DNA from: Chara braunii
Lineage: Eukaryota; Streptophyta; Charophyceae; Charales; Characeae
NCBI GenBank assembly: GCA_003427395.1
Contig: BFEA01000322.1
Location: 1,509,622-1,543,526 of the forward strand
Direction: 5' to 3'
Length of the DNA: 33,905 nt
Shown: positions 1 through 10,479 of the stretch, piece by piece
Layout: every line of letters starts with the position of its first letter
How positions within the stretch are numbered: position 1 is the first letter of the stretch
The notes under the pieces: generated by a model
What the model was told of the DNA's origin: nothing
Databases searched by the model: none
What the model saw: the letters and a program-made list of their open reading frames with translations, nothing else
Translations under genes and position numbers: made by a program

Positions 1-159
1 ACAACAAGGCGACCCGAGTCCTGCCCAGGGTCCCAGTTTCAACGTCCAGGCAAACAACAAGGCGACCCGAGTCCTGCCCAGGGTCCCAGTTTCAATGTCC
101 AAGCAAACAACAAGGCGACCCGAGTCCTGACCAGGGTCCCAGTTTCAATGTCCAGGCAA
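1..159. repeat. 53-bp tandem repeat, three units
   Basis: Three head-to-tail units of 53 bp (1-53, 54-106, 107-159), each beginning ACAACAAGGCGACCCGAGTC and ending in GGCAA, differ at only a few bases. The array starts at the window edge, so its true length is unknown. The sequence decays into unrelated DNA after position 160. The near identity suggests recent expansion. No open frame of note accompanies it. Confidence 0.95.
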
Positions 160-944
160 AACCAACCCCCACAATCAGAGCGACCTGACCAATCCCTTAT
201 GGAAACATTGCCAAGTCCTCCAAGCAATCAAAGTAAACAAAGCGTTGAGCGAGTCCCTTGTGGACACAATACCCAGCCTTTTTAAACCCAGACAATAGCA
301 GGCAACCTGTTAGTCAGGTTAATTTTCTTAGCCACACAAATTTGATTTCAGTCAAACAGTATAATAATATCTGAATTTACACACAAATTTCTTTACTTTA
401 ACCTGACTTTTCTCCTGAAATAAAACAAACAAAAGTCAAAATAGGGGTGCATGCATACGTAACAGTCAAACTAGTGAGTTGTACAGGTAGGGGTAACAAT
501 ACCGAGTATACAAAATGGTCAATGTAGTTACCTCAGTATTCCCGACCTCCAAGGTCAACTCTAAACTCCGGTGGAGTTCCCGCAAGCAATAACCAAAACA
601 AGTTGTTGCACCGCTGTTGACCAAACCGAAGCCCTGTTGTTGACCGTCAGATCCTCTTACGACTCCTAAGGTCACAGTAATAACCCCCTCTTCAACGCTC
701 AATCGCCTCCTCTAGCCGTAATGTCCCTACCTCTGGCCAGACCAACGCTATGTAGCTAAAAACGTCGCTTCCAAATAGAGCACACCCCTTGTATTCTATT
801 AGAGCGCAGATAGAAACGCAGCAATACGCAGCAGCAAGGTTCATCAATGTCAACCTCTTCCCGGGGTAACAACACTCGTCTCGTCAGTAGCAGGCAAGTC
901 TCCTCCCCGTGGCTGACCTCTTGCTACTTCGACTGTATGAGTCA
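160..944. other. No gene seen
   Basis: The stretch is of mixed composition with short open frames only and no recognisable protein motif, tRNA or terminal repeat. The frames present have no codon-like composition and overlap one another on both strands. I see nothing to annotate. Confidence 0.5.
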
Positions 945-1391
945 CGCATAGTTCAACAGGTAAGTTGTTTGTCCGCCACTGGCCTGCTGCAGTTTGCCTC
1001 CGACTGTGAGAATAACACACAGTCCGACAGGCACTTCTTCAGTCTAATGCTGACCTGCACGCTACTCCCTTCGGTCTGTGTGTGCAGTACACCATACAAC
1101 AGGGAAGTCTTTCGTCCACTTCTGGCCTGCTGCTGCTCCTCTCCGACTGTGTGAGTAACACACAGTCCGACAGGTAAGTTCCTGTTCACAGCTGACTGTC
1201 GCTGCCCCCCTTTGACTATGAAGGCAATGCACAATTCACAAGTAAATTCCTATTCACCGCTGACTGTCGCTGCCCCCGTTGACTGTGAAGGCAATGCACA
1301 GTTCACAAGTAAATTCCTGTTCACCGTTGTTTGTCGCTACCCCGTTGACTGTGAAGGCAATGCACAGTTCACAAGTAATTTCCTGTTCCTA
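945..1391. repeat. Hairpin-bearing tandem repeat array
   Basis: Units share a stem of the form GACTGTG...CACAGTC. The clearest hairpins are 1002-1024, 1145-1167 (9-bp perfect stem, 5-nt loop), 1281-1303 and 1347-1369, with a decayed one near 1214. The second half is a tandem repeat of about 67 bp (starts near 1192, 1259 and 1327). CAGGTAAGTT, which resembles a splice donor, occurs near 957 and again near 1172. The spacing and conserved arms show repeated structure, but I do not know its function. Confidence 0.75.
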
Positions 1392-1656
1392 CTCCCTTCT
1401 TCTCCTTTATTCTACGTATGTGTCTAACCACGAGAGAGGAACAACGGCTGCGGAAGGAACTAAACCGGAATACGTCAGGAAGTCAGATTGCATTGTGGCC
1501 ACCATGCAGGGAATAACAACCTGTTTGGAAACAGGGAATATGTTGCGCAAAGACAGAGGACTAGCAGGGCCTACAGCGGCAGTGACTTCCCGTACGATGG
1601 TGAGCACGTTCGTCCTGGTGATGTCACCGCCTGCTACTTACCAATGAGCAAGATGA

Positions 1657-1693
1657 GAATGAATCCTCTCGTAGACTCAGGGAAAATTCATTC
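1657..1693 (+). other. Stem-loop, diverged copy of the recurring element-end motif
   Basis: GAATGAAT (1657-1664) pairs perfectly with ATTCATTC (1686-1693). The inner part keeps the CC...GG closing pairs and the GAAA after them. The preceding ATGAGCAAGATGAGAATGAA resembles the same flank at 27930-27955 and 33780-33800. It therefore looks like an old copy of the conserved 3'-end stem-loop found next to microsatellites elsewhere in this window. Confidence 0.55.
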
Positions 1694-1795
1694 CCTGCTA
1701 TGCCTGCTACCGCTATGGGGAAGACATGTGCTAAATTTCTTCCTTCCCTGTTCTGCCACTTTCGCCAGCCTGTCTCTTTTGGCTATCGTTTCTCC

Positions 1796-2154
1796 CTGTG
1801 TAGCATCGTGTTCAGGTTCGGTGACCGAACCCGAACGTTCGGGACCGAACGCGAATGAGCGACGAAACTTTCCGAACGCGAACGTAAAAAAAAAACAACA
1901 AAAAAAAAATGTTCTCCAAAAAATCTGAAACAAAATATATATGATGTAAAATATTAATGCAAGCAACTTTTGCCTTGGAGTTATGGTCAAATTTGTAACC
2001 AAACTCGAGTTAAGAATCAAAAACCAAAAAAAAAAGTTTTTTTTTTTTTTTTTTTAATATGTTCGGCCGAACATGTTCGGGTGGCGTTCGGCCGAACACC
2101 CGAACATGTTCGGATGTTCGAAAAAGCTCCGAACATGTTCAGTGTGCTACACAG
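1796..2154. mobile_element. hAT-like MITE, 359 bp, with 8-bp target duplication
   Basis: The element begins CTGTGTAGCA and ends TGCTACACAG, a perfect 10-bp terminal inverted repeat that continues imperfectly inward. It is flanked on both sides by the identical 8-mer GTTTCTCC (1788-1795 and 2155-2162). An 8-bp duplication is the hallmark of hAT transposons. The subterminal 80-100 bp at each end is crowded with GTTCGG/CCGAAC in both orientations, many of them palindromic, while the middle is A/T-rich with a poly-T run. It has no coding capacity, so it must be moved by a transposase supplied elsewhere. Confidence 0.82.
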
Positions 2155-2479
2155 GTTTCTCCTATTGCTCATAAGGAGCCAGCAGATAAGTTTCGATCTT
2201 CTCACCTTTCTTCCTCATCTTCCTCTCACCTTGACTCCTCCTCCCTCTAGTTCGTCATCACGTCCGTTTTTCTCCTCCTCCTTTCCCTCTGGTCTCCTTC
2301 CTCTTTACTTCTCGTCTGGCCCACCAAGCTTCGTCTTTCTTTCTCAATCCCTTCGGCTTTTACCGAATGTACGTGGACCTTTCTCCTGGTCAGGTTCATG
2401 CACGGTAGTTAGAAGTCGGACAACCACCGCGACGAACAGTATGGTACTCCAAGACAGCCCATTACCAATCGTCCAAACC

Positions 2480-2516
2480 GAGTATGAATCTTCTATTAGA
2501 GTTTGGGAAGATACTC
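2480..2516 (+). other. Stem-loop of the recurring motif, degenerate
   Basis: GAGTAT (2480-2485) pairs with ATACTC (2511-2516) and CTTC (2490-2493) pairs with GAAG (2507-2510), with a short bulge on the 5' side. The stem bases differ from those of the 2726 copy, but pairing is kept. The loop TATTAGAGTT is only loosely related to GCTAGAACAT. Confidence 0.4.
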
Positions 2517-2725
2517 AACATAAATCTGTCAACACCACCATCGCTTCCCCCTCATGGCAGACAGACAGGGAAAGTTACGTTGCTATCCAACACGGATGCG
2601 ACCTCGCTCCACCATCTATCAACTATACAATTTTATAATATATTCCTTGCTAGAGCAGGGGGAAATTAAGACAAGAACTGCCCATTGTTGCCTTCCTCCA
2701 CCTCCATAGTGCCTCGTCATTCAGA

Positions 2726-2758
2726 ATGTATCTTCCGCTAGAACATGGAAAGATACAT
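2726..2758 (+). other. Conserved stem-loop with GCTAGAACAT loop
   Basis: This is the best-formed copy. ATGTATCT (2726-2733) pairs with AGATACAT (2751-2758) over 8 bp, and TCC pairs with GGA inside, with one unpaired A. The loop is GCTAGAACAT. An (AT)n microsatellite begins about 55 bp downstream. The same loop and flanks recur at 3345, at 27950, at 33794 and (inverted) at 31017, so this is a repeated structured motif and not a chance hairpin. Confidence 0.75.
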
Positions 2759-2810
2759 ATCATTCCCTCTTGGTTCGAAGCCTGCCTCCGCTCCCGTTCT
2801 AACCTAGTTC

Positions 2811-2813
<3 letters not shown>

Positions 2814-2897
<84 letters not shown>
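2814..2897. repeat. (AT)n microsatellite
   Basis: An uninterrupted AT dinucleotide run of 84 bp. It follows a copy of the recurring stem-loop, as the microsatellites at 27984 and 33838 also do. Confidence 0.98.
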
Positions 2898-2899
<2 letters not shown>

Positions 2900-3344
2900 A
2901 CTGGCTCGCTCACAATCAAACCTCCAAATGCAGATCGAGGTGGGTGATTGAATCATCTGAGGTAAGAATCTCAATACGTTTCTCTCTCTCTCTCTCTGCT
3001 ACTTCCTTCGTCACGGTCGCTCCTCCTCTTCTCATCACGCACCTTCTCCCCGACTGCTCTCTCCGTTCTCTATTTTTTGCTCTCCCGCATCTATCTCATT
3101 TGCAATCTCGATTACGCAACTTCGGAACCCCTGCTGTTGCAAGCATTTTGCACTGGTACCTATCTGAAATCACGGCCATGTTCAAACAGGTGGACTTTCA
3201 AGGCTGTTTAGTGGCGGACACTGGCCTGTATTTCCGAAGGACACGATGCTGACGTGGGGAAAATGAAAACAAGGCGACTCAACTCACAGTCATCAAAGCA
3301 GACAAGTATGTCCACAGGTTGTGGGTAATCCCTCACTTGCAGTA

Positions 3345-3379
3345 AATGAATCTCCCGCTAAAAAGTGGAAAGATACATT
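3345..3379 (+). other. Stem-loop of the recurring motif
   Basis: AATGAATCT (3345-3353) pairs with AGATACATT (3371-3379) with one mismatch. CCC and GG close the inner loop, which reads GCTAAAAAGT. This is the same arrangement as at 2726-2758. No microsatellite is attached here; the sequence continues into unique-looking DNA. Confidence 0.6.
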
Positions 3380-3506
3380 ACCGTTTGTAGATAGTCATAA
3401 AATTCTACCTCCCGCGCAGTTGTTAACACTTGTATCACAAAAACTAACATCTTATTACTCATTCTGACATTGCCATCATACTCGTAATGGCCAAAAACCC
3501 CAGTTT

Positions 3507-3745
3507 AGCATCTTTTCTTGCTCGAATCCATCAAGGAACGAGCGAAATACACGCTTTTAGCTCCCGCTCTTTTTCTCTTTTCTCCCCCTCGACTTCTCTA
3601 CGCACCCCCTTCCTCTTCTACCCCTTCTTCCTTCACTCTATCACCAAATCCACCTCCACCAATCAACTTACAGCATGCCTAAACCTCTACCTAGCATGTT
3701 ATCTGGCTCGTTTCCGTAAAGGAACGAGTGAGATACACAATTTTC
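3507..3745 (+). repeat. Pair of related hairpins, about 185 bp apart
   Basis: The segments 3507-3560 and 3692-3745 share AGCAT, CTNGCTCG, AAGGAACGAG and ATACAC. Each folds: GCTCG-TCC against GGA-CGAGC in the first, and CTCGTTTCC against GGAACGAG in the second, where ATCT/AGAT extends the stem. The GAGATACAC tail resembles the AGATACAT arm of the 2726 motif, so these may be distant relatives of it. The surrounding DNA is C/T-rich and non-coding. Confidence 0.55.
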
Positions 3746-3769
3746 CCTTCTCTTTGTCTTTCCTCCCTC

Positions 3770-4132
3770 ACCATCTCAGCTTTACCCCGACACTCTCTTT
3801 CTTTCACACCCCTTTTCTTACTGTTTGAACAGTCTTTTCGACTTCACCATTCGTCTCGCCTTGCCTGGAAACCTCCACGGATCACCTTCCCTCACTTGTC
3901 TTTGTCAAGAGGTGTGCGAGATGTGCACTCCCTCACTCCCGCCATTCTCGTTGTCTTCCATCTCCCCGAGCCAGCGCTGTGTTGCTAGCGGCTGATCCGG
4001 CAGACTCTTCGACCAAGTAGCTGGCCTTCCTCAAGGCTTCTGGTCTGTTCCCCACACATAGTCTCACTCGAAAGCTGCTCGAGGCAGTACCGAGTAGCGG
4101 GGCCAAGCTAATTTTCCCCCGTATTCCTTTTA

Positions 4133-4163
<31 letters not shown>

Positions 4164-4239
4164 CGGATGTCCCGGGGAATAAGTCCCAGTCCCACCACGG
4201 GACTTTTCAGACTAACTCACGAGGCTCTGGTCTGTTTTT
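3770..4239. other. No gene seen; poly-T tract
   Basis: Non-coding, C/T-rich DNA followed by a run of about 27 T at 4135-4161. On the minus strand this is a poly-A tract lying downstream of the tRNA-like array at 4252-4840. That is the expected position of a SINE tail, although about 90 bp separate the two. Confidence 0.5.
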
Positions 4240-4244
4240 CTGAC

Positions 4245-4312
4245 TGTACCTGGATTCGAACCCCAGCCTGTATCTCAGCAGTTCGTGGGTATACCACCTG
4301 AGCTTGGCCTAC
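4245..4312 (-). mobile_element. tRNA-related (SINE-like) head with A and B boxes
   Basis: On the minus strand, an A-box-like AAGCTCAGGTGGTATACCC (about 4305-4287) is followed about 33 bp later by GGTTCGAATCC (4262-4252), a perfect RNA polymerase III B box. The spacing equals that of a tRNA gene. The T-arm stem CTGG/CCAG is still visible, but no full cloverleaf forms. This is typical of a tRNA-derived SINE head. A second decayed copy lies at 30236-30290. Confidence 0.6.
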
Positions 4313-4840
4313 GGGTGCTGGTCCCACAGGCCTATTTTTCAACAACCTCCGGGTGTACCAGCTGAACTATGTCCGCAGGTGCTGGTTTCACAGCCCTGTT
4401 TTCAACAGTTCACGGGTATACGGTATACCAGCTAAACTAGGCCGTGGTACTGATCCCACAGGCCTATTTTCAACAGTTTGCGGGTGTACCAACTGAGTTG
4501 GGTCCGCAGCTGCCTCTCCCACACGCCTGTTCAACAGTTCATGGGGGGTACCACTGAGCTAGGCCCGCCGCAGCAGTTTCCACAGGCCTGCTCATAGCAG
4601 TCTGCGGTGTGTACCAGTTGAGTTAGGTCCGCAACTGCTGTTTCCACAACCTATTTTCAGCAGTTCGCGGGTGTACCAGCGGAACTTGCCATGGGGTTGG
4701 TCCCACAGGCCTGGTTTCAACAGTTCATGGGTGTACCAACTGAGCTAGGCCCAGTGGCACTTATCCCACAGACTTGTTTTCTAGCAGTATGCGGGTGTAC
4801 CAACCGAGCTAGGCCCAGTGGCACTGATCCCGCNGACCTG
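4268..4840 (-). repeat. Tandem array of about nine A-box units
   Basis: Units of about 64 bp repeat with divergence. Read on the minus strand, the consensus contains GGGCCTAGCTCAGTTGGTA, which matches the 5' acceptor and D-arm (A box) of a tRNA, followed by CACCCGTGAACTGTTGAAAA and CAGGCCTGTGGGA. Only the last unit, at the low-coordinate end, is followed by a B box (4252-4262). The array therefore presents about nine A boxes ahead of a single B box. One ambiguous base (4834) lies inside. Confidence 0.75.
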
Positions 4841-5072
4841 TTCACACTCAAACCTCTTTACAACAAATCTTGGCTGGTAGACTGTGCCTTCCCCGGGCAC
4901 AGTTCACTATTTCTCGGGTCCCGCGGGCCTGCTCACACTCAAGCCTTCCAGCAGCAAATCCTGGCTAGCGGACGNGACTGTGCCTTCCCCGGGCACAGTT
5001 CACTATTTCTCGGGTCCCGCGGGCCTGCTCACACTCAAGCCTTCCAGCAGCAAATCCTGGCTAGCGGACGGT
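4838..5072. repeat. 96-bp tandem repeat with hairpin
   Basis: Two nearly identical units (4881-4976 and 4977-5072) are preceded by a diverged partial unit (4838-4880). Each full unit carries the hairpin ACTGTGCC-loop-GGCACAGT. An N at 4975 sits at the unit junction, suggesting that assembly was uncertain here. Confidence 0.85.
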
Positions 5073-6419
5073 GCATCTGCAGGAGATCCCTGCCACTCGG
5101 GATCCCGCTGCTTCGAGGGCTTTGCACCCACGGGCTCACCTGCACGTTGGCCCCTTCGGTCTATGCTTTCAAGACGGGTAGGATAGAGGAATTTTGTCAG
5201 CACCCCGAATACGCAAGACCCCGAACGTTACTGCTAAAAGAGGCGCGTACTCAAGGTCATCGGCTGCCGTGACGGCCACCCGCGGGGAAAAGTTCCTATC
5301 ATTCCACAATGCAAATGTTGTCACAGCAACCCATGCTGGCAGGCACCCAGCGTCCTGGCCAATGATGGCGGCGACCAAGTCGCCGTCTGCCCTCGACTAG
5401 GTGTGGGACTTCTGTCCATCCGCTCATCGCTCGGCAATTTCAAGCGTTCTTTTCTTTCTTTCAAGGTTCCTTTCATCCTTCGTCGCGGTACTTTTTCGCC
5501 GTCGGTCCCAGAGCTAGTTTTCCGGCTTGGTTCAATACGGAATTTCAAGAGAAGAAAAATAAAAATAAAAATTACAAGTAAAAACATATCAAAAATAAAA
5601 TTAGTAGAACCGACGACGACGAGGTCCCGCCGGCGCCCTCTTGGTTTCGCCAGTTAGACCCCGGCTGGACCCGTTTGGCAAAACCAAGGGGGATAGTCCC
5701 TAAAGACCCTCAACCCCTTCGTCTCTTCCAATTGCGCTCCTCTACTTTATCATGATCGTCGCTTGCTAGCCTCGATCCCCGGATCTCCCTGGTGAAGGTG
5801 ATCTCCTTGGTGAAGGTGAATGTTGTAACCAATAGGGCTAAACCCAAACCTGACACAATCGCGCGTGGAACTTCATTCAAGTAGTATCCGCCACCAGGTA
5901 GGCCTACCATACATATTCAAGTAGGCCCTCTTCCCTACTCGATCGCGCCGCTGGCCCCAAGGCCGCGGTCTTCGCACTTGGTATGCGGAACCCCTACTAG
6001 TGATGGCCCAATGGGCTGCCTCGGTAGTACTAAGGCCCCTACTCTAATACTCGTCGCCGTTGCGGGCACTACTTTACACCGAGCCTCCATCGATTTGACA
6101 ACAAAGTTCGACTAACTTTTCTCAATACTGGTAACAAAACAACCAGTTTTACAAAATCAACTACTACGCCCGCACATAAGGCGCATATGACACTTGCTTA
6201 TCAAAGTTTAATCCCCCTATGCCTTGCACCTTTGCCCAAAGGGGCCGGTTTCTGTGTCGGCCGTCAATTCGACCGCAATCGCTAATTACGACAATCGCAT
6301 ACTCAAAAGAGTATGCCCACACACTCTCTAACCTCAGCATACTTTAGCTTAATCAAATCGCCTTCAACAAATTACTAAGACACAAGTACCGTCAGAACTC
6401 GTTCTATCGGCGCATTTCT
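5073..6419. other. No gene seen
   Basis: Moderately GC-rich, with a short A-rich patch near 5545-5600. Open frames are short and overlap on both strands. A small imperfect repeat, GGTGAAGGTGAT/GGTGAAGGTGAA, lies at about 5790-5820. I find no protein motif, tRNA or long terminal repeat. Confidence 0.45.
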
Positions 6420-6458
6420 GTGGCCAAGGTCGGACCCAGCGCGACCTTTCAAAACAAC

Positions 6459-6486
6459 GGCAAATACCCTTGTAAGGGTGTTTGCC
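6459..6486. repeat. Hairpin, CAAATACCC family, copy 1
   Basis: Near-perfect palindrome: GGCAAATACCCTT then GTAAGGGTGTTTGCC. Related hairpins occur at 6767-6796 and 32275-32302. The arms differ between copies while pairing is largely kept. Confidence 0.7.
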
Positions 6487-6497
6487 ACGACAACGCG

Positions 6498-6641
6498 ACT
6501 TGTTTTTGTCAGCAATTTCAAAGTACACCGCCTTCACGTTTTGATGTTGACGAAAGGGTCTCTTTCACTGTGTTCATGAAATGTGGACAATTCCTCTGCA
6601 TGCATGCTGTTTGTGCTGCACCGTACTCACTTGCCTGCCTA
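6498..6641 (+). mobile_element. 5'-end fragment of the Penelope-like family
   Basis: This segment is an inverted match, with about 90 percent or more of bases agreeing by eye, to 26090-26228, the first stretch of the minus-strand Penelope-like element. It runs from ACTTGTTTTTGTC to ACTCACTTGCCTG and diverges abruptly at 6641. It therefore looks like a truncated + strand copy retaining only the leader. The Cys-rich open frame across it (6420-6680) has no match to a protein I know, and I treat it as chance. Confidence 0.7.
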
Positions 6642-6659
6642 AGGTTCAAAAAACGTTTT

Positions 6660-6810
6660 AGTTTTTTGGTCATAGGTTAGTCTGAATAAACTTCTGACAA
6701 ACGTCAGTCTCACCAAGTCTTTCAATTCAACGAAAAAGTCGGACTGCGTTCAACATCGAAAAAAACGAGCAAATACCTTTGTAAGGGTTTCTGCTCCGAC
6801 AACTGAGCAT
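6660..6810 (+). repeat. Repeat shared with 32160-32310
   Basis: Both segments contain GTCATAGGT, AGTCTGAATAAACTT, CGTCAGTC, CAACGAAAA and then the CAAATACC hairpin (6767-6796). Similarity is diverged but continuous over about 150 bp in the same orientation. At 32160 it lies at the centre of a head-to-head element pair. Confidence 0.7.
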
Positions 6811-7159
6811 CGAATGTGAACCAATGTTTCAGAGGGAACCGCATGTTTATGGGCATCACATTGTGGACCATCATTGGGACTTCTCACGTATTCACACGTG
6901 GCTAGTCGATATGAGGAGACTCGCGCCGCCGTGGTTATTTATCAAAAATCTCGCAGGCAACGTCTATTAGTTTACCCACTAACCAATTATGGGTTGAGCG
7001 GAAAAAGGGACCAGGCGCAATTTGCACATCGACTCAAGTTTACATTGAGAAAATGTATCACGTGGTTATATTAGTCGTTACAGTCGATCAGCGTAGGATC
7101 ACGTTCGAAAGATTAGCGTCGCGGACGACGATTCACACACGGGTCAGATTCAGGAATTA

Positions 7160-7455
7160 ACCGCTCGTACCCGCTATGATACAGCGAACAAGAAATGCCA
7201 TCGGCTGAGCCTCTACGATTGTAGCTCAACTGGGATAGGCCCACCTAAGAGATGGTGACAACTCCCGTAGGTGAAGATAAGTTGTACCTCGTTGGGCTCT
7301 ATGATGTCATTCTACGTGTTTGCGAGAGGTGTGGCTGACACACTCGGCCGAAGAGTTAACGCTCTCACGATAAGTCCTGCAAAATCATGCGTGCCGTGGC
7401 AGGGAGGGTCCCTCTGTGGGACTGATGCGATCTCGACTGTCTACCGGGGTCCTTA
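7160..7455 (+). repeat. Diverged repeat shared with 21190-21520
   Basis: Shared landmarks in the same order are GCTAYGMTACAGCGAAC, GATGGTGACAACTCCC, GGTNAAGTTGTRCC, GCGAGAGGTRTGGCTG, CTCGGCC and GGGAGGGTCC. The 21190 copy is GC-rich and this one more AT-rich, with differences that are often C-to-T or G-to-A. In both places it lies near Penelope-like element ends. Confidence 0.7.
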
Positions 7456-8219
7456 GTGGACGAACCCAGGTTAAAAGCAGGCTGAGATCCAGGCAAAACG
7501 ACAACTTTAATTTTAATTTGACTGGTGTGTTAAGGATGGAGTGAAGGGTTGTTAATCATATTGGATTAAGGTAAATAAAAGGTTGTGGGTGTTAGTGTTG
7601 CATGTGTATCATGGCACCCATAGCGACATATGTAGTTATACTAAATTTTTTGATCCAGGTACCATATAGTATTTTAGAGGTGGCTATGCGTATTTGATGT
7701 TGTCGAGTAACCATTGTTTTCATCAATACAATTTTGCACATTTGATTACTCGAGCAAGAATCTTTGGTACTTGAACACAACCGCTAAGTTACCTAAGTTG
7801 TCATGACAGTGTCATGTCATCCTTGTGATAAGGGGTGGTCTAAATTAAGGAGAACCCTTGCGGAAGGTTGGTGTCGTAAGCCCCTGTTTAAACCTGGATA
7901 TGATTGAGTTAAAGTAGTCAAGACAAAAGAGAGAGTCTGAAGACCACAACTTGAAAGGTTTGATTTTGGGGTCTCTTCTTCAATCTTGATTAGGTTATTC
8001 GATCATGAATACGTTAAAGCATGTTCATACCCACTTGATTTATTTAAGTACGGGTGCGCTGTGTGACAGACAAATGTAATAAATTGTAGGATTGTGGTCT
8101 CTGTAGAAAGGGATCGTGAATGATATTAGCGAATGAGAAAGGATGCGTCATGGAAATATGGTTTATTGGTTCAGGAATGAACGACGTGAAAAGTTGATAA
8201 ACTATTAGTTTGAGTCTAC
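7456..8219. other. Possible leader or LTR region upstream of the gypsy gag
   Basis: AT-rich and non-coding, immediately before the first recognisable gag codons. By position it should hold the 5' LTR and leader of the element at 8220-14880. I could not identify an LTR pair, TG...CA termini or a primer-binding site, so its assignment is inferred from position only. Confidence 0.3.
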
Positions 8220-8232
8220 GTTTCTTACAGGG

Positions 8233-9640
8233 TCTATGAGAAGTGCGAAAATGGCGGAAGCGGACGAAAATGTGTCATCAGGTCTGGGTGCACCTCATAA
8301 GGGCTTGATCAAGGCCCTCAAGAAGATAGAACTAACATGATTATAAATGCAAAGGTCAACATTTTCTTCTTCAAGGGGGAGAGGGCGTCAAAATAGTTGG
8401 AATTGTTATAACAAGTCACAACTAAGGTTGTAGAGGCAAAAAAGTTTACATTAATGCCTAGATATGTTTGGTGAGAAATTCGACCTGAAGTGATGAAAGT
8501 GGCAGCCGATGCAGGAGGAGTTTGGTGAAATTTTAAGGATGAAATGCAAAAATGTTTCAAATTGGGGGACGGTCTGTTAACGAAAGCAAACCTGGAAGTT
8601 CTAAGTCGAAAGGAGTTCATGACGGTGAGTGCGTTCGTCACAGCTTTCAAAAAGATGGCAAAGAGGGTTCGTGAAACGGTTGACGGGAAGCAGTGTGCGA
8701 CCTTTTTATGACACTTCACAAATTTTGAGGTTTCGGCGCTGACTAAGCGGAACACACCAAGAATGAAGTTGACAAGTGTCACAATTAAAAGAAGTATGGC
8801 AGACGGGGAGTTGAACCAAGTGGACCTTTACCTAATGCGGCAAGCCAAGCAAAAGGCTATGGATACGACAACGGGAGGTGGTCAACACCTTAGGAAAATA
8901 GTAGAGGAGGTGGTGACCCAATTATTCGTCGCCAAGGAGGCAAATGCTTTGAGGAAGGTAATGACAGTGACCCACGCCCAAAGCCAAGGGAGGAGAGCGA
9001 TGGTGAGGGAAGAGTCGGAGGACGACGAAGAAGAGGAAGAAGACGAACCCGGACCCCAAAAATCGATGAAGGCTCGGCAAAAGGTCAGAAATTTGGCTCA
9101 AGGAGGGCAAGGCTCAGGGAAGGGACAATGTTCACAAATGTTAATGATGACACCTCCTGATTTAGGCGGTCACGCAAGATTAGTAATGCCCTCACAATTT
9201 TGACAAGTACCGTTTGGACAGTGGTCAGTTTATGGACCTTCAAGTCCCTGGCTTGGGTTAACCCTTGCACACCTTAATCTATGAACAGGAAGTTTGGACC
9301 CTATTCGGGAGCACCAACGAGTATGGCGTCGTGTGAATTTCCTGAGCCACAAGCCTAACAAGCTAGCCAACCATATCAATTGACACCGCCAGGATCTCAA
9401 GCTAATTAAGTTGGGGGTCGTGGACACAGTCAAGGTTGAGAGAGAGGTCGAGGAAATGGAGGCCGCAGAGGAGGCAAAAGCGAAAACACTAGGTGGAAAT
9501 AATAATGGAGGTGGAAATGGGGATTGGAACGCTTTCGGGAGTTATGGAAGTCAGGAAAGTGGACAGGGTAAGGGTAAACTGGACGAATGCAATCTGCAGG
9601 CATTGTGGTCAGAAGGGGTATATGGTAATGCCATATCATG
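8233..9640 (+). pseudogene. gag pseudogene with mutated zinc knuckle
   Basis: Coding-like + strand sequence runs from a possible Met near 8236 through helical, charged segments, with the longest open stretch at 8763-9203. That stretch carries an acidic run (about 9017-9048, EESEDDEEEEEDE) before a basic Gly/Gln-rich tail. A zinc knuckle sits at 9595-9636: the first two Cys remain (9595, 9604), but the His codon is TAT (9619) and the last Cys codon is TAT (9634). Both changes to Tyr fit single transitions. Several in-frame stops lie upstream, between 8335 and 8720. The product would have been the capsid/nucleocapsid polyprotein. Confidence 0.75.
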
Positions 9641-10479
9641 AAAAATGATGAGCATAACGGGTTGATTAGTACAAACGTTGACGAAAATGTTTATTATTAG
9701 TTCAAGAACTACATTGACCCGACAATATAAGGAGGAACGAAGGAAAAAGCTCTGTGGTGAGCTAATGCACCAAATGCATTTGTTCCTCCGACTATATTTC
9801 GTATTTGGCAAGAGGAGAGGTCGGTCCTGATATAAAGATAAAACAGGTAGGAGAAAGTGAAGAGGTAGAGCAAAAGTTGAGAGGACGTATTATGAGAGAA
9901 TAGCAGATCGTGGTAGAGTCAGACAGTGAAGAGGAGGAAGATTGTTAAATTTTGGCAAGAGAAACCCTGAAGAGGGTGAAGGATTTGGTAGGAAAGATGG
10001 GATGGTATCAAGAAAAAATATGAGATATACGTAAAGAAGTTGATAAATGGAAAATGAAAAGGTCGATGTTATTTTCTCTATGACTCAAGTCCGGAAACCC
10101 TAACAGAATTGAGAAATATTCTACGAGTGATGATTTCAGGACCGACGCTTCGATCCGGTATGACTTTTACGCCACTATCGAGATAAGGAAGGGCGTTATT
10201 GGCAACGCAGACGATAATTAAGGAAGCGCTAAGTTCTAGTTAGACACCTCAGGATGTGTGTGAGCCCAGTGGAGAAGAAAAAAATCGTCGAGGTTCTAGA
10301 GAATGAGGATGAGGAGGATGCGAAATTGAGGCAAGCGACAGATAGTCGAGCAAAGCAGAGACAAAAAAAAAGAGGCGTCAAAACCGACACAGACCGGACT
10401 CAGAAAAAAGAATAAAAAGAAGTTTATTATACGAATGGAGGAAAAATTAGATGTCTAAGGAATGGTTGATAGACTCCTT

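Larger units (their letters stand above)
2163..3500. other. Pyrimidine-rich, gene-free DNA with stem-loops and AT microsatellite
   Basis: Tracts at about 2200-2360 and 2975-3120 are strongly C/T biased on the + strand. Their long open frames are low-complexity Ser/Leu/Pro/Phe and not convincing proteins. The features of note are the stem-loops at 2480-2516, 2726-2758 and 3345-3379 and the (AT)n tract, all listed separately. No gene is seen. Confidence 0.5.

Noticed and set aside
1970-2638. Longest + strand frame, 222 codons
   Set aside because: It runs through poly-T, a MITE end and C/T-rich DNA. The residues are low-complexity Ser/Phe/Leu/Pro with no domain.
2771-2781. GGTTCGAAGCC, B-box-like, downstream of the stem-loop
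   Set aside because: Single occurrence without an A box upstream. Other copies of the stem-loop lack it.
4691-5272. 193-codon frame
   Set aside because: It translates tandem repeats (the A-box units and the 96-bp units) and contains N codons. Its repetitive protein mirrors the DNA repeat.
6420-6680. Cys-rich 86-codon frame
   Set aside because: It coincides with the Penelope-like leader, which is non-coding in the main copy. The frame is not kept between copies.
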